Positions 17,631-25,854 of a stretch of 62,025 nucleotides of DNA are shown here, in pieces. The position numbers were made by a program, and so were the translations under genes. A model generated the notes under the pieces. That model had not been told where the DNA came from. It worked only from the letters and a program-made list of their open reading frames with translations, and did no database searches. Where the stretch lies: the NCBI RefSeq assembly GCF_000422585.1, contig NZ_AUGI01000043.1, positions 1-62,025 on the forward strand. Direction: 5' to 3'. This DNA comes from Hugenholtzia roseola DSM 9546 (GTDB lineage Bacteria > Bacteroidota > Bacteroidia > Cytophagales > Bernardetiaceae). Numbering within the stretch: the stretch's first letter is position 1; each line of letters begins with the position of its first letter.

Positions 17631-19637
17631 CTAAAACTCAATCCTTATTTTTTCTACTTCCTCTTTTGCTTGTTTGCGAAGTTCAAAAGAATAACGCACT
17701 TTCTCGCTGATTTCTTGCAAAACTTTTCCTTCGGGTAGGTACACTAAAATTCTGCCTAAATCATAGTCGGAAATGTTGGGAATGGCTGCACCTGTTCGGT
17801 ACATAAAAACCTGTTTCAAAAACATTTCTGTTCGCAAGTAGTAGAGCAAATAGTACAAATCTACTTTGCAGTTTCGCAAAATTCTGAAGCCATTGGTGCA
17901 AATACTTCCTTCGTAATCTTTTGTCGCTAAGGCGGTTGCGTGCTTGTTTGTGCCTATGGAATTACCCGCTACTGCTGTCAAAATATCGTTTTCTCTGACT
18001 TCATAACTTGCTCGGCTTGGCAACTCGTGAACTAAATAACTTGTTGCATTGATAATCTCATAACTATGCGTATTGATGTCTGAAAGTTCTATGTAATCAA
18101 CCGTTTCGTTTGCTTGTGAAAGTTTTTTGCTTTTTATTTTTACTATCTCACAAAGGTCTGCAAGTTTTACGGCATTTTGACTTGTGAGTTTATTTAGCAA
18201 CTTTCGATTTTGAGGTGCGTAATAATCAAAGTCAAACCTTCCAGTTAATTCAGCAACGGGAAACGTAAAACTATTTTCAGTTTCAATTGCTATTTCGTTA
18301 GTTATCTGAAATTGTTTGTAATCTTGAATTATTTTACTGAAATCTTCCTCTAAAATTGGCTCTTTATTCTTGTTTTTCAATAAGTTACCAAACTCATCTT
18401 TTTGGTAAATTGGATTACCGTTTTTGTTTCCTTGATAACCCAACTTGGTAACTCTGCCAAAAAATACTTTTGGTTCGGAAACCTCACAGGTTTTCAAAAC
18501 CTGTGAGGTTTGTTTCTCTAAAAATAAAATGGACGTTTTTACGCCCGTTCCAAATGGAATAAAAGTTTCTTGTGGTAAATTGACTACTGCCAAAACCTTT
18601 GTTTTTTGTTTGATAAAATATCGCAAATATTCCAAAGATGGATTTTCAAACATTCCGTTAGGTAGTACGATTGCCATTCTGCCACCTTCTTTCAAAAGTT
18701 GCAAACACCTTTCAATAAACAGAATTTCAGGTGTTTGCCCTGTATGTAAAGTTTTGGTTTTGAAATAGTTAGTGTTTTCTCCTTGCCATTTATAGCCTAA
18801 TTCGTATTTCCGCAATAGTTTTTCATTCGTAATTTTTCCTAATGTGCCAAAAGGTGGATTTGCCAAAACAATATCCATTTGATTTTCAATCTGTTGCCCG
18901 AAAGACAAAGCCAATTCGTCTAAATCTTCTAAGGAATTTTGAGCAACAATATTGAGGTTGGTGTTGCACTCCAACAACAATTTCATTTTAGCGATTTTGA
19001 CAATGGTTTTATTGATGTCAATGCCAAAAAGGTTGGGGATAATTTCTTGTTTGGAAGTCTGAAAATTATCTGACAAATATTGATAAGCGGAAAATAAAAA
19101 ACCACCACTGCCACAAGTGGGGTCAATAATTTTTTCGTGGGGCTTGGGTTGTAAAAATTCCACACAAAAATTTATCACAGGTTCAGGTGTAAAAAATTGT
19201 CCTCTGTCTGCTTTTTCGGTACTTGCCAAAAACTTCTGAAACGCCAAACCTTTGGCATCTGTGGTATCTGAAAAGTCTATATGTTGTAATTTATTGACTG
19301 CAAAAGCCAAACTTGCAAGGCTTAATTTTATCTTTTCGTTAGGCTCAAAAATATCTGTAAAATCTTTTTTAGATTTTTCCCAAAGTTCAAATGTTCTTTC
19401 CGTAAAGTCATTAGATACATTATTGTCCAGACATTCTTTGTATTCTTTCTCGTCAATCCAAAACCAATTTTTACGCAATTTTCTATTAAACACCTTCATA
19501 AACAATACTTTGAGCATTTCGTCTAATGCTTGCTGTGCCGAGAGTCCGTCATTGGCGTAAATGCTATTGTGGATTTCGGAAAACTTTTTGAGTAGAGAAG
19601 TGTCTTTTTGAAGGGTAAAGATGTTAGGCTGTTCCAT
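17631..19637 (-). CDS. N6-adenine DNA methylase fused to a type I specificity-like domain
   Basis: 668 residues. Residues 1-130 are a helical HsdM-type N-terminus. GQFFTPEPVI at 146-155 and DPTCGSGGF at 172-180 are the SAM-binding region, and NPPF at 260-263 is catalytic motif IV, so m6A methylation is expected. After ~residue 460 the chain becomes a single HsdS-like target-recognition half (GRFDFDYYAP, then VKLADLCEIVKIKSK, NDILTAVAGN, ISDYDLGRILVYLP, and a final coiled coil FELRKQAKEEVEKI). This is an M-S fusion. The first codons overlap the upstream gene by 14 nt, indicating translational coupling. No HsdR helicase is present. Residues 377-387 (TSQVLKTCEVS) are encoded by a 33-bp palindrome inserted in frame. 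It probably forms a restriction or defence operon with the two upstream genes. Confidence 0.88.
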   Translation of the reverse strand: MEQPNIFTLQKDTSLLKKFSEIHNSIYANDGLSAQQALDEMLKVLFMKVFNRKLRKNWFWIDEKEYKECLDNNVSNDFTERTFELWEKSKKDFTDIFEPNEKIKLSLASLAFAVNKLQHIDFSDTTDAKGLAFQKFLASTEKADRGQFFTPEPVINFCVEFLQPKPHEKIIDPTCGSGGFLFSAYQYLSDNFQTSKQEIIPNLFGIDINKTIVKIAKMKLLLECNTNLNIVAQNSLEDLDELALSFGQQIENQMDIVLANPPFGTLGKITNEKLLRKYELGYKWQGENTNYFKTKTLHTGQTPEILFIERCLQLLKEGGRMAIVLPNGMFENPSLEYLRYFIKQKTKVLAVVNLPQETFIPFGTGVKTSILFLEKQTSQVLKTCEVSEPKVFFGRVTKLGYQGNKNGNPIYQKDEFGNLLKNKNKEPILEEDFSKIIQDYKQFQITNEIAIETENSFTFPVAELTGRFDFDYYAPQNRKLLNKLTSQNAVKLADLCEIVKIKSKKLSQANETVDYIELSDINTHSYEIINATSYLVHELPSRASYEVRENDILTAVAGNSIGTNKHATALATKDYEGSICTNGFRILRNCKVDLYYLLYYLRTEMFLKQVFMYRTGAAIPNISDYDLGRILVYLPEGKVLQEISEKVRYSFELRKQAKEEVEKIRIEF
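18479..18511. repeat. 33-bp palindrome inside the methylase reading frame
   Basis: Perfect 16-nt arms, AAACCTCACAGGTTTT and its complement, flank a single central C. The element length (33 = 11 codons) preserves the reading frame and encodes TSQVLKTCEVS. This type of palindrome (ACCTCACAGG..CCTGTGAGGT) is, from general recollection, found dispersed in Bacteroidetes genomes. It falls in a loop between the methylase core and the specificity domain. Confidence 0.85.
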
Positions 19638-21486
19638 TTTCGCTTTGATTAGTTGGTTGATAGTGGCTTAATCTAAGTAATGCAAGCAAAAGTAAATTTG
19701 CAACTTTGATATTGTAGTCTTCATAACGCATTAAAGTATGTGCAATATCATTTCTCAAATTAAAGCCAACTCCTCTATCTGTTAAGAGAAATTTAAGGAA
19801 AGTCCAATCGTTTGTTTTTATTAGGTTTGACACTTTTCCTTCTTCTAATTCCTTAAATAAATCATTTAGGTCTTTTTCAACTGTTTTATTCTTAACTTGC
19901 CCTTTTGTTTGAAAAGTTATTTCACCATTCAATTCAAAAATATCCCTTACAATACCTTCCATTTTAGAAGCCAAACTATCTATAAATAAAATAAAACTTG
20001 GCTGATAACCTTTGTTTTCAAAAGCTTTATCTATTTCTACAAAATAATTTTCTAAAGCAGGTTTAATAAAGTCCGTCCATTTGTATTCGTAAGAAAAACC
20101 ATTTGCCCTTTTAGTTATTTCTTGCCCGAACCAAGTATTTTGTTCTAAAAAGTTAATCAAAATATCAAATGTTAAAACCTTGTTTTTTACCAATTCATTA
20201 AAACAATGAACCACAAACAAGTTGTAGTACGTATCTAATAAAATGCCATAAAACTTTAATTTTTCGTATTTCTCTGAACCTCCTTCAAATTCTTGAGCAG
20301 TATGTCCATTGTTATCAAGAACTGACTTTGATAATTGACTTAAAAAGTTATTGCTATCATTCTCTTGATTACTTGCTAAACTATTAATTTCTGAAATAGA
20401 AACCATAGTATTATCTGAAGAAGATAATAATTGTAGGATTTCTTTAATGTCTTTTGCTAATAGTTCTGCCTTCATAGTATTAAAAGTTTCTATTTGAGAT
20501 GAAACATCTATTACTTGATGAGTTTCAAACAATTGCCTTGATGCTATTAACTGTTTATACCTTTCGGCTGTTTCTTGGATTTTATCCTCCATTTTTAGAC
20601 TTGAATAGATATTTAAAGCCTGTAAGCAAAAAACAGAATTGGCTAAGTCTTGCCTTTCAATAGACATTTTTTCATACACTTTGGCAATTTCTAACAGCCA
20701 ATTATAGGTAGAGGTACTAAATTTTTGGTCTATTTTTTTTCCTAAATAGAAAAAGGCTATTGTTTTGTCAAATATTTCTACAATAGGTTTTATTTCTAAG
20801 AGTCGGTGTGCAGAATTAAAACAAATTTCTTGTAGATTAAAAGTAATTAATTTAGTTTTGAAGTTTTTAAAATCTTCTACTAAATAAGTTACAAGTGCTT
20901 TAAGAAATACAAAATTTCTTTGATAAAGAAAAGTTGTATTTTCTATGATAGTATTGATTGTCTGTTGTTTGTTATAATTCGTTTCAATAGCAATCATACA
21001 AGCATTTCTCGTTGCGTGATAGATTTTAGTATCTATATTTTCAATACTTAAATCAGACTTATAAATCTCTATAAGTTCTAAATAAGAATTTACAGCAGTT
21101 TCAATGTAGTATCGTCTGCTCTCTGTTGCATTTGATAATAACAAAAGTAAGTGAGAATAATAGGCTTTCAAAAAAGGGTGATTACTTTCTGCTAATCTCT
21201 CTTTAAGACGAATAAAGAAGTTTTCTGTTAAATTATTTATGTCAATATTTGGGTGCTTATTACCATCTGTATCAGTCAATATACTACTCTCTATAACTTT
21301 ATTATCATCTGTGATATAAAGATGTTTGAAAACAATAATTTCAAAACAAGATATATTTTCTAAGCCATCAATATTTTGAAATGGAATAAATAAATCTGCA
21401 ATGTTTTCATTGCGTTGATATTTATAACCTTCGTATTCAAGGTGTGCAAAAACATCTTCAATCTTTGAAAAATGGGGAGTGTTCAT
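19624..21486 (-). CDS. Large helical protein with C-terminal RNxxxH (HEPN-like) motif
   Basis: 620 residues from MNTPHFSKIEDVF. A longer frame reaching 21552 would overlap the upstream gene by 4 nt, but a promoter-like box at 21517-21524 lies inside that extension, favouring the 21486 start. The protein is almost entirely alpha-helical, AT-rich in coding, and has no signal peptide. Near the C-terminus it reads GVGFNLRNDIAHTL, with R578 and H583 forming an R-x4-H motif of the RNxxxH type seen in HEPN nucleases and in DUF4209-like C-termini. HEPN proteins often cut RNA in defence systems. Only the motif supports this; overall family membership is not certain. It sits between a PD-(D/E)XK-type nuclease gene and the methylase-specificity gene, and overlaps the latter by 14 nt. 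Confidence 0.65.
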   Translation of the reverse strand: MNTPHFSKIEDVFAHLEYEGYKYQRNENIADLFIPFQNIDGLENISCFEIIVFKHLYITDDNKVIESSILTDTDGNKHPNIDINNLTENFFIRLKERLAESNHPFLKAYYSHLLLLLSNATESRRYYIETAVNSYLELIEIYKSDLSIENIDTKIYHATRNACMIAIETNYNKQQTINTIIENTTFLYQRNFVFLKALVTYLVEDFKNFKTKLITFNLQEICFNSAHRLLEIKPIVEIFDKTIAFFYLGKKIDQKFSTSTYNWLLEIAKVYEKMSIERQDLANSVFCLQALNIYSSLKMEDKIQETAERYKQLIASRQLFETHQVIDVSSQIETFNTMKAELLAKDIKEILQLLSSSDNTMVSISEINSLASNQENDSNNFLSQLSKSVLDNNGHTAQEFEGGSEKYEKLKFYGILLDTYYNLFVVHCFNELVKNKVLTFDILINFLEQNTWFGQEITKRANGFSYEYKWTDFIKPALENYFVEIDKAFENKGYQPSFILFIDSLASKMEGIVRDIFELNGEITFQTKGQVKNKTVEKDLNDLFKELEEGKVSNLIKTNDWTFLKFLLTDRGVGFNLRNDIAHTLMRYEDYNIKVANLLLLALLRLSHYQPTNQSENGTA

Positions 21487-21516
21487 ATTGCTTTTATTAA
21501 GGCTTACATTCACGCG

Positions 21517-21546
21517 CAAATATACTACACATTTGTGTAAAACAAA
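21517..21546 (-). promoter_or_regulatory. Internal promoter candidate in the defence operon
   Basis: Minus-strand TATATTTG (21517-21524) is preceded at 18 bp by TTTG (21543-21546). The spacer contains the inverted repeat ACACA-TT-TGTGT (21526-21537). Transcription would start ~25-30 nt before the ATG at 21486, allowing the HEPN-like and methylase genes to be expressed without the nuclease. Confidence 0.5.
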
Positions 21547-21548
21547 AA

Positions 21549-22526
21549 TCACTCGTCTGTTTCTTCAAAATCTTCTCTTGTGTCTAATTGGCTTTCGTCA
21601 ATTTCTCTTGGTGTAGGTTTTGTTTCTTGTATCAATTTTTCAAGGTCGTTGTACCAAGGTGGCGTAAAAATCGGTTGTGTTTTTTCGTCTTTTACCAAAA
21701 CATCAATCGTGTAGTTTTGATACAAATGTTCGGGTGAAGTGGGCGAATGACTAATTTTTTCGCTGTTCATAAAGGCAAATTCGTGTCTGCCTGTCCGCAA
21801 AAACAAATCTACTGCCATAATATTGAAGTCCTTTACCAAAGGTGCTGCCTGGTTTATTTGTGTGATTTCACCAATTCTTTTGCTTGGTTGGTGGGTTTCC
21901 AAAATGGCGATTGCACCCTCTACATTTCGGTAGGCTTGTTCGGTAAAAACTTCATCGGGTTGATTATCAATCCACGTTTTAAGGTCTTGCTCGGTTTTCC
22001 AAATTCCTTCCAAATATACGCTAAACGCACCTGCGGTTTCCAAAACCCACGTAAAAGGCGGAAAAGTTTTATCGGGATTTTTCTTTTCCCAATCTTCTTT
22101 GGTTTTGGTGTAGGCTTTTAGTCCTTTGTCGTAAGTCTTTTGTTTGGCATCGGGTTTTGGGAAAGCCAAAGGTTTCAAAAAACGAAACAATTTATCTTTG
22201 TTGTCCAACTTTGAGCCTCTAAACTCGGAATTACTTTTTAGTCCTTTGCACTCAATTACTAACCATTCATTTTTGGTTTCGCCTCTTTTGCGAATATAAA
22301 AGTCGCCTCTTGCCTCACTATTCTTAGCGTTATTACCTCCTGCGGGTTTTTCTTTAATACGCAAGACTTCGTAACCCAAATTTTCCAAATACTGTTTCAA
22401 CAATAATTCGCTAATTGCTCCCATAATGTAGCCGTTGGCACTTGGGCTACTTCGTAAGGCTTGTAAAAATACATTTGTCGTTACGCCAAATCGTTTTTCT
22501 ATAAATTCTTGTATTTCGTCTTGCAT
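21549..22526 (-). CDS. Putative PD-(D/E)XK restriction endonuclease-like protein
   Basis: 325 residues. The N-terminal domain carries the catalytic layout of PD-(D/E)XK nucleases: helix GAISELLLKQYLENLGYEV with E40, then RGDFYI with D75, then WLVIECKG with E92-x-K94. The spacing (E40, D75, E92xK94) and hydrophobic strands fit the fold. The C-terminal half (~150-325) is unrecognised and may bind DNA or the partner proteins. It is the first gene of a leftward block with the HEPN-like protein and the M-S fusion methylase, so it is the best candidate for the restriction activity. No helicase motifs are present, unlike HsdR. Specific activity is inferred from motif geometry only. It lies downstream of an attC-like palindrome and in an AT-rich block. 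Confidence 0.65.
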   Translation of the reverse strand: MQDEIQEFIEKRFGVTTNVFLQALRSSPSANGYIMGAISELLLKQYLENLGYEVLRIKEKPAGGNNAKNSEARGDFYIRKRGETKNEWLVIECKGLKSNSEFRGSKLDNKDKLFRFLKPLAFPKPDAKQKTYDKGLKAYTKTKEDWEKKNPDKTFPPFTWVLETAGAFSVYLEGIWKTEQDLKTWIDNQPDEVFTEQAYRNVEGAIAILETHQPSKRIGEITQINQAAPLVKDFNIMAVDLFLRTGRHEFAFMNSEKISHSPTSPEHLYQNYTIDVLVKDEKTQPIFTPPWYNDLEKLIQETKPTPREIDESQLDTREDFEETDE

Positions 22527-22573
22527 TTTGGTGATTAAAGTTTTGTAAATTTAGCAGTTTTCTTTCAAATCAC

Positions 22574-22713
22574 GCACAACGGTTTGCCGCTTGCCGCAGT
22601 GGGGGATTTCGGAGCACTTCAATGTCAACCAAGCACAAATGTTGTTAGAAGCACTGCACTTGATTTTACCACGTCAGCCCCCATTGCGGCAAACGGCTGT
22701 TAGCGGTTTGTGC
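22574..22713 (-). repeat. Large attC-like imperfect palindrome
   Basis: About 140 bp. The outer ends GCACAAC (22574-22580) and TTTGTGC (22707-22713) pair; an inner stem TTGCCGCAGTGGGGG (22591-22605) pairs with CCCCCATTGCGGCAA (22678-22692) with one G-T. Read leftward, it begins 3 bp after the beta-lactamase stop with GCACAAACCGCTAAC and ends GTTGTGC, the order of complementary core boxes seen in integron attC sites. The boxes deviate from the RYYYAAC/GTTRRRY consensus, and no integrase is in the window. Confidence 0.55.
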
Positions 22714-22715
22714 TA

Positions 22716-23843
22716 TTAATGTACTCTTGCAAGCATAATTTTTAAAATTTGATTAATAATTTCTTGTCTGAAGTCTTCATTATAATCGCAGTTAGCTAAA
22801 ACCACTGCACCGATTTTTTTATCAGGAATAATAAGTAAATAACTCCTAAATCCTTTGTCGCCACCAAAGTGACCTATTGTTTTTTGCCCTTCTATTGTAT
22901 TTAATTGAAACCCCAAGCCTATATATTTATTCAAATTGGTACTTTGCTTAATCATTGACTGAAAATAATAAGGCTCTTTTTCTGTATCTAATTTTTTAAT
23001 AAATGAAATCATCCATTTTGAAAGTTCAATTGTAGAAGAATTAAGTGTACTGCTTGGTGAATGCTCTCTGGTATATGGGTAAATATTTCGTTGGTATACA
23101 TTTTTTGAAAGCCAACTTTTTGAATGCGGGTATGTTTTTAATGAATCAGCTATTTTGAAGTAGCGAAAGTCACTTTGAATCATTTCGTTTGGCGTAAGAA
23201 TGTTGCTTTTAACATATTCCTCAAATGTCAGTCCTGAAACCTGTTCAACAACTAAGCCTAATATATCATAAGCTAAGTTGCTGTATGCGTACTTTGTAGC
23301 GGGAGCAAATTCCAGTTTTATATTTTTATTTAGAATATAATTTTTTAAACTACTGTCATCCTGATTATTATTCGACCAATTATATGAGTTTATATCAGGA
23401 ATTCCAGAAGTATGATTCAACATGGTCTTAATTGTTATATCATTCACTCTTTTATCGGTATATTTTAACTTAGGTATTATTGTTACCAATTTTTCGTCAA
23501 GAGCAAGCTGTCTATTTTCAATAAGATGCATTATAGCTAAAGCAGTAAATATTTTACTTACTGATGCCGTGTGGAAGATTGAATATTCTGTTACTTTTTT
23601 TTGGTTGATAATTCCTGTTACACCATAGCCTTTTGAGAAAATTACAGAGTCATCTTTAATGATACCAATTGACAGTCCAGGTATATTATAGTGATTCATT
23701 GTACTCGCAATAAGAGAGTCAACTCTTTCAGTAAGTGTGGTTGGGAAATGGTTATAATTTAGGCTTTGTTTAAATGTATTCCTTGAGCATGCTGTAAAAA
23801 GACATGTCAAAAGCAAACAAATGGCAATAAATTTTCTGTTCAT
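22716..23843 (-). CDS. Beta-lactamase-like serine hydrolase lipoprotein
   Basis: 375 residues from MNRKFIAICLLLTCLFTACS, a lipoprotein signal with lipobox FTAC; a 20-residue upstream extension to 23903 was rejected because it lacks signal character. Class C / penicillin-binding-protein-like motifs are present: SVSK near residue 95 (catalytic Ser and Lys), YSN near 190 (Y-x-N), and HFGG near 345 at the position of the KTG box. This family includes esterases, D-aminopeptidases and AmpC enzymes; the HFGG variant is common among the non-resistance members. It should act at the periplasmic face of a membrane. It is flanked by inverted TGTTAGCGG / CCGCTAACA sequences inside attC-like palindromes, suggesting acquisition as a mobile unit. 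Whether it hydrolyses beta-lactams cannot be told. Confidence 0.85.
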   Translation of the reverse strand: MNRKFIAICLLLTCLFTACSRNTFKQSLNYNHFPTTLTERVDSLIASTMNHYNIPGLSIGIIKDDSVIFSKGYGVTGIINQKKVTEYSIFHTASVSKIFTALAIMHLIENRQLALDEKLVTIIPKLKYTDKRVNDITIKTMLNHTSGIPDINSYNWSNNNQDDSSLKNYILNKNIKLEFAPATKYAYSNLAYDILGLVVEQVSGLTFEEYVKSNILTPNEMIQSDFRYFKIADSLKTYPHSKSWLSKNVYQRNIYPYTREHSPSSTLNSSTIELSKWMISFIKKLDTEKEPYYFQSMIKQSTNLNKYIGLGFQLNTIEGQKTIGHFGGDKGFRSYLLIIPDKKIGAVVLANCDYNEDFRQEIINQILKIMLARVH

Positions 23844-23887
23844 TAGATTAAAATATTGTTTTTTGATTAAAGGTAGCGTCGGTGTTA

Positions 23888-23915
23888 GCATAACCGCTAA
23901 CATGTAGTTATATGC
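23888..23915. repeat. Second attC-like palindrome, upstream of the beta-lactamase-like gene
   Basis: GCATAAC-CGCTAAC-ATGTA-GTTATATGC pairs its ends (GCATAAC with GTTATATGC, one 2-nt bulge). The CCGCTAACA segment also occurs in inverse orientation in the palindrome after the gene (22698-22706). It lies 45 bp upstream of the ATG. Confidence 0.5.
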
Positions 23916-24351
23916 AAGTTATTGCGCATTTTCGCCTAAATTCCTAAAAACAAGTCTAAAAACAGCGTTTTTAAAAACAAGGCGATAAGAAAGAGGGGCT
24001 AATTTGGTTAAAAAAGCCTTTTGTCTGTGCAGTTTGGTTAGAAAACTTCTATGCGCAGCTTGTGCTTAAAGAGGGACTGCTATGTCGGTATGATAAGCCT
24101 CTTCAATAGGCTTAGTCCGAAAAGGGGCGAAGTTTTCTTCCCATTTCAAACCTACAAAACTCTCCCCAAATTTCCAAATCAAAAACGTTGTTTATTGCAA
24201 AAAAAAATAAAGTTTTTGTTTGCGCGTGTAAGTAAGTAGAAATTAGCTCTACACTTTTTAGGCGTTTAATGTGGGTAGGAAAAAGAATTGCGACAAAATA
24301 GGCAGTCAAACATTGTATATGAATGTTTTTAAAAGTAAAAATCGCTATTTT
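23916..24351. other. Gene-free spacer
   Basis: About 430 bp between the second attC-like palindrome and the hairpin next to fumC. No gene, RNA or promoter consensus with support is seen. Short open frames here have no family character. Confidence 0.5.
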
Positions 24352-24390
24352 TTCAGAGCTAACAGTCCTAAAAGCACTGTTAGCTCTGAA
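24352..24390. terminator. Hairpin downstream of fumC
   Basis: Perfect 15-bp arms (24352-24366 and 24376-24390; core CAGAGCTAACAGT) with loop CCTAAAAGC. It starts 10 bp past the fumC stop. The leftward side is not followed at once by a T-run, so a REP-like or mRNA-stabilising role is also possible. Confidence 0.6.
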
Positions 24391-24399
24391 CTACATTTT

Positions 24400-25794
24400 T
24401 TATAAGCCACCAATCATTTTAGAGGGTACTACCCACTGGTCGAACTCTTCCGAAGTGAGGTAGCCCAATTCTACTGCTGCTTGGCGCAGGGTCTTGTTTT
24501 CTTTGTGTGCCTTTTTTGCGATAGAAGCCGCCTTTTCATACCCAATTTTGGTGTTTAGAGCCGTAACGAGCATCAAAGAATTTTCTAAGTGCATATCAAT
24601 TCGCTCCTGATTGGGTTCGATGCCTATGGCGCAGTTGTCGTTGAAGGATTCGCAGGCATCACCCAAAAGACGCGCCGCCATCAAGAGGTTGTAAATCATA
24701 ACAGGCTTGAATACATTTAGCTCGAAATGCCCGTTCATGCCGCCTACCGCAATCGCTGCATCACAGCCGATAACTTGGGCGCAAACCATTGTGAGGGCTT
24801 CTGATTGAGTAGGATTGACCTTGCCCGGCATAATAGAAGACCCCGGCTCATTTTCAGGAATATTGATTTCGCCGATACCACAGCGCGGTCCCGAAGCCAA
24901 AAGGCGAATGTCATTGGCAATCTTCATGAGCGAAACGGCTAATTGGCGCAACGCCCCCGAAGTTTCTACGATAGCGTCGTGAGCGGCTAAGGCTTCAAAT
25001 TTATTGGGTGCAGTAACGAAGGGCTGCCCTGCAAGTTGGGCAATCTTTTTTGCCACCAATTCGGCATAGCCTTTGGGCGTATTTAGCCCCGTTCCTACTG
25101 CTGTGCCGCCCAAAGCCAAATGCGAGAGGTGTTCGAGCGTATTGCGAAGGGCTTTCAAGCCGTAATCAAGCTGTGCTACATAGCCCGAAAGTTCCATGCC
25201 CAAAGTGAGTGGCGTTGCGTCCATTAAGTGCGTTCTGCCAATTTTGACAACGCCCCAATAGGCTTTTGATTTTTCGGCTAACGTATGGCGCAATTTCTCT
25301 ATTTTCGGAATCGTATGCTCGACGACCAACTTGTAGGCAGCAATGTGCATTGCCGTAGGGAAGGTGTCATTTGAAGATTGCGACTTATTTACGTCGTCGT
25401 TGGGGTGTATCCATTTTTTTTCGTCTGATAGCGAGCCGCCCTTCAATACGTGTGCGCGGTTAGCGATAACTTCATTGACGTTCATATTCGATTGCGTTCC
25501 CGAACCTGTCTGCCAAACGACAAGGGGAAATTCACCCTCCAATTTTTCAGCTAAGATTTCATCACAGACTTCGGCGATGGCGGCGGCTTTGTCGGCAGCT
25601 AATGCGCCTAAGTCGGCGTTGGCAAGTGCAGCGGCTTTTTTCAGAATCGCAAAAGCGTGGATAACTTCTTTTGGCATCGTCTGACCGCCAATTTTGAAAT
25701 TTTCAGAAGAACGTTGTGTCTGTGCGCCCCAATATTTTTCGGCGGGAACGCGGACTTCGCCCATAGTGTCGTGTTCGATGCGATATGATGTCAT
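24400..25794 (-). CDS. fumC: Class II fumarate hydratase
   Basis: 464 residues, the standard length for the iron-independent homotetrameric fumarase that interconverts fumarate and malate in the TCA cycle. Family landmarks are [20 protein letters not shown] near residue 100, [20 protein letters not shown] near 130, [14 protein letters not shown] near 185, and the superfamily signature [13 protein letters not shown] near 316-328. The start [14 protein letters not shown] is the usual N-terminus. It lies 60 bp downstream of nuoK and 400 bp downstream of sixA, all leftward, so co-transcription from the promoter near 26760 is possible. Argininosuccinate lyase and aspartase share the signature, but the whole-sequence pattern is that of FumC. 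Confidence 0.97.
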   Translation of the reverse strand: MTSYRIEHDTMGEVRVPAEKYWGAQTQRSSENFKIGGQTMPKEVIHAFAILKKAAALANADLGALAADKAAAIAEVCDEILAEKLEGEFPLVVWQTGSGTQSNMNVNEVIANRAHVLKGGSLSDEKKWIHPNDDVNKSQSSNDTFPTAMHIAAYKLVVEHTIPKIEKLRHTLAEKSKAYWGVVKIGRTHLMDATPLTLGMELSGYVAQLDYGLKALRNTLEHLSHLALGGTAVGTGLNTPKGYAELVAKKIAQLAGQPFVTAPNKFEALAAHDAIVETSGALRQLAVSLMKIANDIRLLASGPRCGIGEINIPENEPGSSIMPGKVNPTQSEALTMVCAQVIGCDAAIAVGGMNGHFELNVFKPVMIYNLLMAARLLGDACESFNDNCAIGIEPNQERIDMHLENSLMLVTALNTKIGYEKAASIAKKAHKENKTLRQAAVELGYLTSEEFDQWVVPSKMIGGL

Positions 25795-25854
25795 AACAGA
25801 GAAACGAAAAGGGTAAAAGGTAAGATAAACAAAAGGCAGAGAGCCTACAAAGGC

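Noticed and set aside
18445-18768. 107-codon frame antisense to the methylase containing SQVFKTCEVC
   Set aside because: The motif arises because the in-gene palindrome reads alike on both strands; the frame is a shadow.
17631-19637. Calling the block a complete type I restriction system (hsdRMS)
   Set aside because: There is no HsdR translocase/helicase gene, and only one recognition half is present, fused to the methylase.
22574-22713. Calling the palindrome a proven integron attC site
   Set aside because: Core boxes depart from the consensus and no integron integrase is in the window; it is kept as attC-like only.
22716-23843. Calling the serine hydrolase an antibiotic resistance beta-lactamase
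   Set aside because: The HFGG box in place of KTG is typical of many non-resistance members of the fold; activity cannot be read from sequence.
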